Shown: positions 6,410 through 15,429, counted from the first letter of the stretch. The stretch: 37,773 nucleotides of DNA from Oscillospiraceae bacterium (GCA_015064555.1 SVRZ01000025.1:1-37773); one strand, 5' to 3'. A program made the numbers and translations. Notes: generated by a model not told the origin, from the sequence alone.

Positions 6410-9322
6410 ATGAAATTCAGAGCGTTGCTCGTTCTTGGATTGATTTTTGCTTTGATTGCTCTTTGCTCCTGCGAGGAGCTTTTCGGCACGCCTACCGACG
6501 TTGTCTTCGATCCGGGAAACGGCGAGGCGATACGCACCTTTACCGTCAAGGATCTCTCGGACGTGAAGATCCCCTCCGATCCCGTAAGAGCGGGCTATAA
6601 GTTTGACGGATGGTATTTTGATAAGGATGTCTGGGCAGAGCCCTTCAGTCTGACCGCCCTGGATGAAAAGGACCGTGGCGGTGAGATACGCATCTATGCT
6701 AAATGGAACGTAGATGACTCCTTGGAATACACCGTCAAGTTTTACGTGCTCGGCGAGCTTTATACCACCGTTACAGATACCGCCGATAGCTTCATATCTC
6801 CCGATGCTCCGAAGAGGGAGGGCTACACCTTCGGCGGCTGGTTTATAGATGCCGATTTCAAAACGCCGTTCAACACGGATGCCCTTATTCCTGAGCTTTC
6901 GGGTAGTCCTGTAAGCGTCTATGCCCGGCTGATAGCAGATCAGCCTAAGGAAATAACCGTAAATCTTTACATAAGCGGAGACCTCTATCTCACCCTCGAC
7001 AGCGACGGCACTACCGTCGATCTGCCGACTTCGGTTCCCACCGATCAGAGCGATATATTTCTCGGCTGGTATCTTGATCCCGAATTTACGATACCATTTA
7101 CGATAGAAGGCGTTAAGCCCTCCGAGAGCGGAAACGTCAGCGCATATGCAAAGATGGCAAGGAAGGATGAGCTCAAGATAGAGCTTCTTCTATATTGCGG
7201 TGACGAGCTTTACGCAACCGTAAAGACCGACGGCAGATATTTCAATATGCCGAATGATCCGAAAAGGCCGGATCAGGAGTTCCTCGGCTGGTATTATGAC
7301 GAGGCATATAATTTTGAATTCAGCGATACCGATAAAATAGACAAAACTACCGTTCTCTACGCACGGTTTGCGGGTGAAAGCGTAATTGTCACACAGAGAA
7401 ACGGCGATAAGATAGACTCCTGCAAGATCCGCTACGGCGATAGCTATCATATATCGAAAAGCATCATCGAGAGCGATACCCTCAAGCGCCGCTTTGTCGG
7501 CTGGGCAATTGCAGGTACGGGCGAGATAATCACCGATTCCCGAGGATTCTCGCTCGCACCCTCCACCTATAAGACCAATTTCTCGGTCGAGCCTGTCTTC
7601 GAGGACTACAAGTATACCGTTATTCTTAATGACAGAGAAACGACCTCTGTATTCTACGTGTTCGCAGACGGAAATCTCCCGAGCTACCGTGTGCCTTCGC
7701 TTTATCATCACACGTTTCTCGGCTGGTTTACAGCAGAGGAGGGGGGCGACCGTGTTGAGTTAGATCAGGATTATAAGGTAACCTCCGATCTCACTCTCTA
7801 TGCAGTCTTCGAGGAATGGCCGAAGGCGGTGTATATCTTCGATTACGATGGAACTCATTCCTCCTATTCGGATACCCCCCTGGAAACCGAGGTAATTGAA
7901 AAATACGTTTGGGAGGGCTACGATCATTCTGTCTGGACTCCGTATACAGATCCCCTGAAGACCGGATACGTTTTCGAGGACAAGTGGATATGCGAGGAAA
8001 ACGGCGAAGCCTACGATAGCAGCACAAAAATAGAATTACCGGCAGGCGTGTATCACTTCAAGCCTGTATTTTCGCCCATAACCTACAGAATAACCTATGA
8101 ATATCCCGATACGAATACCGAAACCGAGGTCACGTATAAATATGACGAGGTGATAACCCTTCCCACCGCGTCCTGTACGTATGAGGGCTACGTCTTCTCG
8201 CATTGGGAGAGAAGATTCACCGATATCACCTACAATGCGGGCGATAAGGTCACAGCTCTCACCACCCACTCCGGCGAGAATATCTCCCTGAGGGCTTGCT
8301 ACAGACCGATAAAATTCACCCTCGGCATAAAGGACGTGCGCCCGGATACCACTTTTGAATACACCCTGGAGGTCAGCTGGGGAAGTCCGGTCTACCCTTA
8401 TTACGAGAGAGAGGGATACGTTGTCGAATGCTGGTGGGACGGTTACGAATGCTTTGATTATCCCGGCAAATCGGTTACCGAGGACGGCGGCCATCGAGAT
8501 CTTGTTATCGAGTGGAAGCCCATAACTTATATAGTAGCTCTCGAGTCGGACAGCCGCAGAGGTGACGGCTGGAAGGCGGAGCAGAGATATTACGTTTATT
8601 ATGATCAGAGCTTTACTCTGCCGCAGATCCCTACAGCTGCGGGATATGTTCACACGGGCTGGTATCAAAGTGGTAATTACGATGAGAAATATGATAACGG
8701 CACCGTGGTAAAGAATCTTGCCTCTACCGAAGGCGAGGTCGTATCATTCACCGCGACCTTTGAGGGTATCGGCTTCACCATGGTAGTCGATATGAATGAC
8801 GGAAGCGGAAGGACCGTTTCCTTCGACGTTCGCTACAGCGAGCGGCTTCTCCTTGATTACGAGCGGTTTGTTGCAAGAGAAATGTACACGCCCCTGGCTA
8901 TCTACGTACCGGGTCACGGCAAGGTCTATAAGAATCATGACGTTTCGGAGCTTTGCACCGAGGCGGGCGGGGTAGTATACGCCGAGGTGTTATGGCAATA
9001 TGCCTATAAGGGGCAGGGGTATTCCTCCGATCCTTACAAGGTGGATTGCCCGGAGGCGCTTGCGAGTATGTATATGCTCTTTGAAATATCGTCGAATAAT
9101 CTTGTGTTTGAGCTCACCGCCGATATAGATATGACGGGCATAGACTTCAGACCGTTTGATTATTACGGAAAGCTTCAGACCTTTGATAAGCTGATAGGCA
9201 ATGGTCACACGATCAAGGGACTTAAAGTACCGGGATATATAAACGGTCAGATATCTCTCGCTCCGAATTCATCTATGGAGGTGCCGTACGTTAAGTACGT
9301 AGACCCTGTTGAGGAGCAATGA
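6410..9322 (+). CDS. Surface lipoprotein with about ten InlB B-type repeats
   Basis: A 970-residue protein with a lipoprotein signal peptide: a hydrophobic stretch ending in LCSC puts the lipidated cysteine at 21. The body is a string of about ten divergent repeats of the InlB B-repeat (Listeria-Bacteroides, Flg_new) type, each built around G-Y-x-F-x-G-W-Y and ending in (Y/F)AxF or similar, for example GYKFDGWYF, GYTFGGWF and FLGWYLDPEF. The last 90 residues (ELTADIDMTGIDFRPF; IGNGHTIKGL) match the start of a GLUG-type domain but stop after about one unit. GGGAGG at 6395-6400 lies nine bases before the ATG. It is probably in an operon with the XRE regulator. Such proteins are usually adhesins or surface scaffolds. 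The specific role here is unknown. Confidence 0.85.
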   Translation: MKFRALLVLGLIFALIALCSCEELFGTPTDVVFDPGNGEAIRTFTVKDLSDVKIPSDPVRAGYKFDGWYFDKDVWAEPFSLTALDEKDRGGEIRIYAKWNVDDSLEYTVKFYVLGELYTTVTDTADSFISPDAPKREGYTFGGWFIDADFKTPFNTDALIPELSGSPVSVYARLIADQPKEITVNLYISGDLYLTLDSDGTTVDLPTSVPTDQSDIFLGWYLDPEFTIPFTIEGVKPSESGNVSAYAKMARKDELKIELLLYCGDELYATVKTDGRYFNMPNDPKRPDQEFLGWYYDEAYNFEFSDTDKIDKTTVLYARFAGESVIVTQRNGDKIDSCKIRYGDSYHISKSIIESDTLKRRFVGWAIAGTGEIITDSRGFSLAPSTYKTNFSVEPVFEDYKYTVILNDRETTSVFYVFADGNLPSYRVPSLYHHTFLGWFTAEEGGDRVELDQDYKVTSDLTLYAVFEEWPKAVYIFDYDGTHSSYSDTPLETEVIEKYVWEGYDHSVWTPYTDPLKTGYVFEDKWICEENGEAYDSSTKIELPAGVYHFKPVFSPITYRITYEYPDTNTETEVTYKYDEVITLPTASCTYEGYVFSHWERRFTDITYNAGDKVTALTTHSGENISLRACYRPIKFTLGIKDVRPDTTFEYTLEVSWGSPVYPYYEREGYVVECWWDGYECFDYPGKSVTEDGGHRDLVIEWKPITYIVALESDSRRGDGWKAEQRYYVYYDQSFTLPQIPTAAGYVHTGWYQSGNYDEKYDNGTVVKNLASTEGEVVSFTATFEGIGFTMVVDMNDGSGRTVSFDVRYSERLLLDYERFVAREMYTPLAIYVPGHGKVYKNHDVSELCTEAGGVVYAEVLWQYAYKGQGYSSDPYKVDCPEALASMYMLFEISSNNLVFELTADIDMTGIDFRPFDYYGKLQTFDKLIGNGHTIKGLKVPGYINGQISLAPNSSMEVPYVKYVDPVEEQ

Positions 9323-9387
9323 TATCAGATACCGGTGCTCGCACGTAAAGTGAAGGGGCTGTGTCATTTAGGCGTAACCGATAAAAA

Positions 9388-9435
9388 ACGGCAAAAGTAC
9401 TGTAAAACACAGTGCCTTTGCCGTACTTTTATAAT
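9388..9435 (+). terminator. Terminator after the InlB-repeat lipoprotein gene
   Basis: ACGGCAAA (9388-9395) pairs with TTTGCCGT (9417-9424), and inner ACTGT/ACAGT extends the stem. ACTTTTATAAT follows. It lies 65 bp after the stop codon. Confidence 0.65.
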
Positions 9436-9460
9436 ATTTATAATATTTTAGAGGTTGAAA

Positions 9461-9581
9461 AACTCCGTTTTTCCTCGTCTTTATTAAAGTTTTTTATTCT
9501 ATCCTCGTTTCCTCACTCAGCGTACCCTTGTACGCTTATCGTTCGTCAGCCGAGGATTTCCGCTCAAAATCCCTTCGCCCC
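9461..9581. repeat. 121-bp structured repeat, copy 1
   Basis: This segment matches the reverse complement of 37653-37773 at 119 of 121 positions. It contains outer arms ATCCTCG (9501-9507) and CGAGGAT (9551-9557), and within them the hairpin GCGTAC-CCTT-GTACGC (9520-9535). No credible gene lies here. It may be a dispersed non-autonomous repeat or a conserved structured RNA. Confidence 0.7.
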
Positions 9582-9584
9582 GAG

Positions 9585-9677
9585 AGGCTGAGCCATCAAG
9601 AATTCGCGGAAATTATATTTTTGCTGATATTTTCATCTTTTCGTTTTGATTTTGTTGAATTCTTAATGACTCAGCCT
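9585..9677. repeat. Long hairpin with 21-bp imperfect inverted arms
   Basis: Bases 9585-9605 and 9657-9677 are inverted copies with 19 of 21 positions matching. They enclose 51 bp of T-rich sequence. It abuts the 121-bp repeat. Confidence 0.5.
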
Positions 9678-9704
9678 TTTATGCATCCGCCCGGCGTGAA
9701 GCAC

Positions 9705-9733
9705 TTGACAAAGTCGGAAAAAAGTGCTATATT
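9705..9733 (+). promoter_or_regulatory. Promoter of the Cys/His-repeat lipoprotein gene
   Basis: TTGACA (9705-9710) and TATATT (9728-9733) are spaced by 17 bp. The transcript would have a leader of about 50 bases, including a small GCGC/GCGC hairpin. Confidence 0.75.
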
Positions 9734-9790
9734 TATTACATCTTATGCGCGAGTGTCTCTTGCGCAGCTTATATTCCCCGGAGGAAGCTT

Positions 9791-11581
9791 ATGAAAAAGA
9801 ACCTGCTTATAATTGTTTTTGTCCTGACCGTTGCGCTTGCGGTGTTTTCCGCCTGCGATAATGGTAATGGCTGCAAGACTCACGATTTCAAGGACGGTGC
9901 TTGTACCGCTTGCGGCGAGCCCGATCCCAACTACGTGCCACCTTGCACCCATACATACGAGAATGGCGAGTGCACAAAGTGCGGTGCAGAGGATCCCGAT
10001 TATGTACCTCCCTGTACTCATACCTATGAGAACGGTGAGTGCACCAAGTGCGGAGCGGCAGATCCCAACTATGTGCCACCTTGTACTCATACCTATGAGA
10101 ATGGCAAGTGCACCAAGTGCGGAGAGGCAGATCCCAACTACGTACCACCTTGCACTCATACATATGAGAACGGTGAGTGCACCAAATGCGGAGAGGCAGA
10201 TCCCAACTACGTACCACCTTGTGCTCATACCTATGAGAACGGCGAGTGCACTAAGTGCGGAGAGGCGGATCCCAATTACGTACCGCCCCTGAATGAAGAA
10301 CAGATATACGCACCGGTGATCTCGAAATTCCAGTATCTCGTGCTTTATAAATATATGAACGAGGATCTCCCCCCAAAGGGTGCAAACGAGCCCTCGTACG
10401 TCGATCATCTCTATGATGTTGCTACTCAATATTCGCCCGAGAAGAGTATGGGACACGCGATAAGAGATATAAACGGTGACGGCATAGACGAGCTGCTTTT
10501 TATGGAGAAGGCCGGAAATATACACGCTATCTTCACCATTCTTAACGGTGAGCTCACACATGTTCATACCTTCAAGCTCGGAATGGGCTATATTGCGAAG
10601 GGCGGTGTGGTATTCTATAACGAGAGAATAGACGGAACTCTTTCCTCCCTGCGCCATATAAAGCGCCTCGTTGACGGCGCTCTGGTCGGATTTGAATATG
10701 CAAGAATAGATAATACCGACGGTACTACAGCAGGCTACTATAAAGCAGAGAACGGTGTAAGAACCGATATCACCGAGACCGAATTCCGGTCCTATGTTGA
10801 CAGATATTCTTACTATTGGGAATATGCGTCGCGCCACGTAAGGATAGTCGGCCTCAGATATAATCCCGCTCTCCCTGAGAGCTCTCTTGCTACCTCAATA
10901 GCGAGCTTCGCGACCTACAATCAGATAATCAAGACCTTTGGTCTTATGTACACCGAGGTTGCCTATAATCCCGTTAAGAAGACCTCCATTTTTGAAAAGA
11001 CAAAGTGGACGGGCGGAAATTACGATAACAAGATGTACTTCAACACCGACGAGGATTTCTATCTGTACAATAAGATCCTCGCCGCCTGCGTTCTCACTCA
11101 GAAGCCTACCGCCGCATCGACCTTCGGCTATGCAAAGAAGGACCTGAACGGTGACGGTGTCGAAGAGCTTATCCTCCTTGAGGGTGAATATCACGTGCTC
11201 GCGATATTCACAGAGGTGAACGGAAGTGCCGTTTTCCTTGATAGCTATGATGATACCCGAAGCGCGTGGATAGATGCATCCGGCAAAATACACGTTAAGG
11301 AAAGGCCGCTGGCAGGTCTTTCGCAGGATGCAAAATACTTCGTATATGAGGTCGAGGGTGGCAAGCTTGTCACAAAGCTTGCTATCGGTGTCGCTCACGA
11401 GAATGTGAATGGTGTTCAGACCGCGTGCAGATGGTATACTCTGGACGGCAGCACCGAGACTGAAATCGCAAATTCCGATTGGGAAGTGCTTTTTGACGAG
11501 TGGTGCGGTGATATAGGCAGCTCCGCCTTCAATACCTATACCGCAGAAAAATCCGGGCTCGTGTTCGTAAAAGCCTATTAA
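9791..11581 (+). CDS. Lipoprotein with six Cys/His 23-residue repeats and paired DxNGDG domains
   Basis: A 596-residue protein. The signal peptide ends in VFSAC, giving a lipidated Cys22. Residues 30-167 are six tandem 23-residue repeats of the form THTYENGECTKCG followed by (E/A)xDPxYVPPC. Each has a Cys-x2-Cys pair and a His that could bind a metal ion. The C-terminal 420 residues hold two similar domains, each with a calcium-loop-like motif: RDINGDGIDELLF (about 227) and KDLNGDGVEELIL (about 450). These recall FG-GAP/VCBS-like or dockerin-style loops. GGAGG at 9780-9784 sits six bases before the ATG. It has its own promoter and no obvious operon partner. Its function is unknown. The repeats resemble Cys modules of the 1473-residue protein. 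Confidence 0.85.
   Translation: MKKNLLIIVFVLTVALAVFSACDNGNGCKTHDFKDGACTACGEPDPNYVPPCTHTYENGECTKCGAEDPDYVPPCTHTYENGECTKCGAADPNYVPPCTHTYENGKCTKCGEADPNYVPPCTHTYENGECTKCGEADPNYVPPCAHTYENGECTKCGEADPNYVPPLNEEQIYAPVISKFQYLVLYKYMNEDLPPKGANEPSYVDHLYDVATQYSPEKSMGHAIRDINGDGIDELLFMEKAGNIHAIFTILNGELTHVHTFKLGMGYIAKGGVVFYNERIDGTLSSLRHIKRLVDGALVGFEYARIDNTDGTTAGYYKAENGVRTDITETEFRSYVDRYSYYWEYASRHVRIVGLRYNPALPESSLATSIASFATYNQIIKTFGLMYTEVAYNPVKKTSIFEKTKWTGGNYDNKMYFNTDEDFYLYNKILAACVLTQKPTAASTFGYAKKDLNGDGVEELILLEGEYHVLAIFTEVNGSAVFLDSYDDTRSAWIDASGKIHVKERPLAGLSQDAKYFVYEVEGGKLVTKLAIGVAHENVNGVQTACRWYTLDGSTETEIANSDWEVLFDEWCGDIGSSAFNTYTAEKSGLVFVKAY
9878..10291 (+). repeat. Six tandem 69-bp coding repeats
   Basis: Six in-frame 69-bp units encode the 23-residue Cys/His repeat. 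Units two to six are very similar and the first is divergent. The near-identity of the later units suggests recent expansion and possible copy-number variation. Confidence 0.85.
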
Positions 11582-11608
11582 GCGGAAAATAAACAGAATA
11601 ATATGATG

Positions 11609-11665
11609 CCGGGGGTTGTCCTGAATTTTCTTTGGGACAGTCCCCGGAATTTATGTAAATTCTTT
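11609..11665 (+). terminator. Terminator after the Cys/His-repeat lipoprotein gene
   Basis: CCGGGGGTTGTCC (11609-11621) pairs with GGGACAGTCCCCGG (11634-11647) apart from bulges. T-rich sequence follows less directly than usual. Confidence 0.55.
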
Positions 11666-11685
11666 TTGAACTTTTTATTTTGTAA

Positions 11686-11714
11686 TTGACATTTTAAAGC
11701 TTTGGGTATAAAAT
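11686..11714 (+). promoter_or_regulatory. Promoter of the heterodimeric ABC exporter operon
   Basis: TTGACA (11686-11691) is followed after 17 bp by TAAAAT (11709-11714); an overlapping TATAAA lies at 11707-11712. AAAGGA at 11732-11737 precedes the ATG at 11746. Confidence 0.65.
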
Positions 11715-11745
11715 TAAGTGGTTAAAAAGAGAAAGGAATAAAAAG

Positions 11746-13497
11746 ATGGTAAAAAGACTATTCGCTTGCGTCCGTGAATACAAAAAGGTCGCGATCCTTA
11801 CCGTCCTCTTTATGATAGGAGAGGCGGCGATAGAAACCACTATCCCGTTCATCACGGCAGAGCTTGTAAATAAGCTGCGTGTCGGTGCCGAGATGAGTGA
11901 CGTTATAAAGACCGGTATTTTACTTATAGTTCTCGCGGCTTGCTCGCTTGCCTGTGGCGGTCTTGCGGGAGTAACGAGTGCAAAGGCATCCTCGGGCTTC
12001 GGTAAGAATCTGCGAGGCGAGATATTCGATAAGATACAGACCTATTCGTTTGAAAATATCGATAAATTCTCATCGAGCTCGCTTGTAACGAGGGTAACGC
12101 TTGATGTTCATCATGTTCAGATGGCATTTATGATGATGATAAGAACGGCTATCAGAAGCCCGCTGATGCTTATCTTCTCGGTAATAATGGCGGCTGTAAT
12201 GGGTGGAAAGCTGGCACTTACCTTCGTCGTTGTAATACCCGTGCTCACCTTCGGTCTTCTTATGGTGGCAAGATTTGCAATGCCCGCATTCCGCAGAGTA
12301 TTCAAGAAGTACGATAAGCTCAATGAGTCCATAGAGGAAAACGTCCGTGCTGCGAGAGTTGTGAAGGGCTTTTCCAGAGAGGATTACGAGAAGGATAAGT
12401 TTGCGGTTGCATCGAATAATATCAGAGATGATTTCACAAAGGCGGAGCGAATAGTTGCGCTCAATACCCCCATAATGCAGGTCTGCATGTATTTCAATAT
12501 GGTGTTCATCCTCTTCGTCGGCTCTAAGCTCGCTATCGAAAGCATGGGACTGACGGTGGATATCGGTCATATATCGGCTATGCTGACTTACGGCATGCAG
12601 GTGCTTATGTCGCTTATGATGCTCTCGATGATATATGTCATGATGACTATGTCTGCCGAGTCATTCAAGCGTATATATGAGGTCCTTTCAGAGGAGCCCG
12701 CTATGAGCGATCCCGAGAATCCTCTTACCGAGGTCAAGGACGGCTCGGTCAGCTTTGAGGACGTAAGCTTCAAATATTCAAAGACGGCAGAAAGATACGT
12801 GCTTGAAAATATAAGCATAAATATTCCCTCCGGCAGTACGGTAGGAGTAATAGGCGGCACGGGAACGGGTAAGACCACCCTCGTTTCGCTTATTCCGAGG
12901 CTTTATGATGCTACCGAAGGCTCTGTAAAGGTTGGCGGTGAGGACGTGCGCTCATACAGTATCGCATCCTTGCGTGATGCCGTTTCGATGGTGCTTCAGA
13001 AGAATCTTCTCTTCGCAGGCACAATAGCCGATAATCTGCGCTGGGGAAATGAATCCGCAACCGACGAGGAGCTCGTCGAGGCTTGCAAGCTGGCAGAGGC
13101 GCACGATTTCGTAAGCTCATTCCCTGATGGCTATAATACGAGAATAGAGCAGGGAGGAACTAACGTTTCAGGCGGTCAGAAGCAGAGGCTTTGTATAGCA
13201 AGAGCGCTCCTCAAGAAGCCGAAGATTATAATATTCGACGACTCCACAAGCGCAGTTGACACCAGAACCGATGCGCTTATCCGCCGCAGCCTTGCCGAAT
13301 TTGTTCCCGAAACCACAAAGATCATTATAGCACAGCGTATCAGCTCGGTTATGGATGCCGATATGATACTTGTTATGGACGGCGGCAGAATATCCTCTGC
13401 CGGTACACATGCGGAGCTGATGGAGAAGAGCGATATTTATCGTGAGGTATACCTTCAGCAGACAGAGAACTCGAGAGGAGGTAGCGAGAATGAGTAA
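11746..13497 (+). CDS. ABC exporter, half-transporter with degenerate ATP site
   Basis: A 583-residue half-transporter: an N-terminal six-helix exporter membrane domain (about 1-300) and a C-terminal ATPase. Walker A is GGTGTGKTTL (about 370-379), and the signature NVSGGQKQR (about 472) is canonical. The Walker B region reads IIIFDDST, with Asp where the catalytic Glu should be, and the switch loop reads IIIAQRISS, with Gln in place of His. These are the marks of the degenerate partner in heterodimeric exporters such as BmrCD or TM287/288. The stop overlaps the next start by 8 bp (ATGAGTAA), so the two are translationally coupled. The substrate is unknown; drug or lipid export is typical of the family. 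Confidence 0.92.
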   Translation: MVKRLFACVREYKKVAILTVLFMIGEAAIETTIPFITAELVNKLRVGAEMSDVIKTGILLIVLAACSLACGGLAGVTSAKASSGFGKNLRGEIFDKIQTYSFENIDKFSSSSLVTRVTLDVHHVQMAFMMMIRTAIRSPLMLIFSVIMAAVMGGKLALTFVVVIPVLTFGLLMVARFAMPAFRRVFKKYDKLNESIEENVRAARVVKGFSREDYEKDKFAVASNNIRDDFTKAERIVALNTPIMQVCMYFNMVFILFVGSKLAIESMGLTVDIGHISAMLTYGMQVLMSLMMLSMIYVMMTMSAESFKRIYEVLSEEPAMSDPENPLTEVKDGSVSFEDVSFKYSKTAERYVLENISINIPSGSTVGVIGGTGTGKTTLVSLIPRLYDATEGSVKVGGEDVRSYSIASLRDAVSMVLQKNLLFAGTIADNLRWGNESATDEELVEACKLAEAHDFVSSFPDGYNTRIEQGGTNVSGGQKQRLCIARALLKKPKIIIFDDSTSAVDTRTDALIRRSLAEFVPETTKIIIAQRISSVMDADMILVMDGGRISSAGTHAELMEKSDIYREVYLQQTENSRGGSENE

Positions 13498-15406
13498 ACC
13501 CGATTTCAAAAAAGGCCGTCCTCCCGTCAAGAAGGGGGTTCTTCTCCGCGTTGTGAAGATGCTCTTCCGTGATTATCCGAGGCTCGTGCCGATCACTATT
13601 GCCTGCATTCTCTTTGCGGCTCTCGTTTCCACCATTCCGGCAATATTTCTCCAGCGCATAACCGGAACGATAGAAGCATATGCTCCCACAGGCGATTATG
13701 CCACGGCGGCAAAGATCATTGTCCCGGATATAATCTTCCTTATAGTTCTTTACGTCATTTCGGTGGCGGTAATAACTCTTGATAACCAGCTTACCGCTAT
13801 TATAACGCAGGGCTTCCTCTCCAAGACGCGTATCAGAATGTTCCGCGGTATGCAGAATCTGCCGATAAAGTATTTCGATACCCACAAGCACGGTGATATA
13901 ATGAGCTACTATACCAACGACCTTGATACGCTCAGGGAGCTGATATCGCGCTCTATGCCCACAATTCTCAGATCGGGCATCATAGTGCTTACCGTGTTTG
14001 GAATAATGATATACTACAGCGTATGGCTCACACTGATCCTCGTTGTGGGGGTTGTCGTAATGATGCTGGTTTCGAAGAAGCTTGCAGGCGGTTCTGCTAA
14101 GTATTTCAGAGGCCTTCAGGGCTCTATCGCAGAGCTTGAGGGCTACGTCCAGGAAATGATGAACGGACAGCGCGTGGTAAAAATATTCGGCAGGGAAAAG
14201 CGCTGCGGCGAGGAGTTCGATGATATAAATGATCGCCTTCGCAACCAGAGCTTCAGGGCAAATGCCTATTCAAACGTCCTCGGCCCTGTCATAATGAATA
14301 TAGGAAACGTTATGTACGTTATCATTGCCACGGTGGGCGGCATATTCCTCCTTATCCCGAACTTCCGCAATATCAGCCTCTCGGCGATCCCCTTCGGCAT
14401 AAGTATAGTTATTCCGTTCCTCAATATGACGAAGCAGTTTACAGGTAACGTCAATCAGCTTTCTCAGCAGATAAACTCTATAGTTATGGCGCTTGCGGGT
14501 GCGAGCCGTGTATTCGATCTTATAGACGAGCAGCCTGAGGCAGATGATGGCTACGTGACTCTGGTCAATGCCTCGGTTGATGAAAACGGTGTCATCACCG
14601 AATCCGATACGCGTACCGGTAAATGGGCGTGGAAGCATCCCCATTCGGACGGAAGTATTACGTATACGCTCCTTCGCGGTGACGTCCGTATGAACGAGGT
14701 CGATTTCGAATACGAGGAGGGCAAGCCTGTCCTGAAGGATGTAAGCGTATATGCAGAGCCGGGGCAGAAGGTTGCCTTCGTCGGTGCTACGGGCGCAGGT
14801 AAAACTACTATCACCAACCTCATAAACAGATATTACGACATAGCCGACGGAAAGATAAGATACGACGGAATAAATATTAACAAAATAAAGAAGTCTGATC
14901 TTCGCCGCTCTCTCGGCATAGTTCTTCAGGAGACCAACCTCTTTACGGGCAGCGTGCTTGATAATATAAGATACGGAAAGCTTGATGCGACCGATGAGGA
15001 GTGCATGGCGGCGGCGAAGCTCGTCGGTGCTCACGATTTCATCACCAGAATGCCCGAGGGATATTCTACCGAGATCAGCGGAAACGGATCTAATCTCTCG
15101 CAAGGTCAGCGTCAGCTTATCGCGATAGCGCGTGCGGCGGTTGCCGATCCGCCTGTTATGATACTTGACGAGGCGACCTCGTCGATAGATACCAGGACCG
15201 AGGCGATAGTCCAGGCGGGAATGGATAAGCTCATGGAGAACAGAACGGTATTCGTTATCGCTCACAGACTTTCTACCGTGCGTAATTCCGACGTTATAAT
15301 GGTGCTTGACCACGGCAGAATAATAGAGCGCGGCTCACACGAAAAGCTTATTGCGGATAAGGGAGTTTATTATCAGCTTTACACCGGTGCGTTCGAGCTT
15401 GAATAA
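13490..15406 (+). CDS. ABC exporter, half-transporter with catalytic ATP site
   Basis: A 638-residue partner of the preceding gene with the same membrane-domain plus ATPase layout. Walker A is GATGAGKTTI (about 432), Walker B MILDEATSSID keeps the catalytic Glu, and the switch loop IAHRLSTV keeps His. The signature is altered to NLSQGQRQ (about 534). Combined with the first subunit, this predicts one active site (Walker motifs here, SGGQ from the partner) and one degenerate site. AGGAGG at 13476-13481 lies eight bases before ATG 13490, so an upstream in-frame start at 13442 is less likely. An insertion of about 40 residues rich in Asp, Gly and Trp precedes the ATPase (about 345-385). Confidence 0.92.
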   Translation: MSKPDFKKGRPPVKKGVLLRVVKMLFRDYPRLVPITIACILFAALVSTIPAIFLQRITGTIEAYAPTGDYATAAKIIVPDIIFLIVLYVISVAVITLDNQLTAIITQGFLSKTRIRMFRGMQNLPIKYFDTHKHGDIMSYYTNDLDTLRELISRSMPTILRSGIIVLTVFGIMIYYSVWLTLILVVGVVVMMLVSKKLAGGSAKYFRGLQGSIAELEGYVQEMMNGQRVVKIFGREKRCGEEFDDINDRLRNQSFRANAYSNVLGPVIMNIGNVMYVIIATVGGIFLLIPNFRNISLSAIPFGISIVIPFLNMTKQFTGNVNQLSQQINSIVMALAGASRVFDLIDEQPEADDGYVTLVNASVDENGVITESDTRTGKWAWKHPHSDGSITYTLLRGDVRMNEVDFEYEEGKPVLKDVSVYAEPGQKVAFVGATGAGKTTITNLINRYYDIADGKIRYDGININKIKKSDLRRSLGIVLQETNLFTGSVLDNIRYGKLDATDEECMAAAKLVGAHDFITRMPEGYSTEISGNGSNLSQGQRQLIAIARAAVADPPVMILDEATSSIDTRTEAIVQAGMDKLMENRTVFVIAHRLSTVRNSDVIMVLDHGRIIERGSHEKLIADKGVYYQLYTGAFELE

Positions 15407-15429
15407 TAGCTATCCCAATGGAGAATTTT

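Noticed and set aside
9528-9794. An 88-codon plus-strand frame across the 121-bp repeat
   Set aside because: It runs through the palindromic repeat, the next hairpin and the promoter of the lipoprotein gene, and has no ribosome-binding site.
9878-10291. Tandem 69-bp repeats as a CRISPR or recombination array
   Set aside because: They are in frame within a lipoprotein gene and encode a regular Cys/His repeat.
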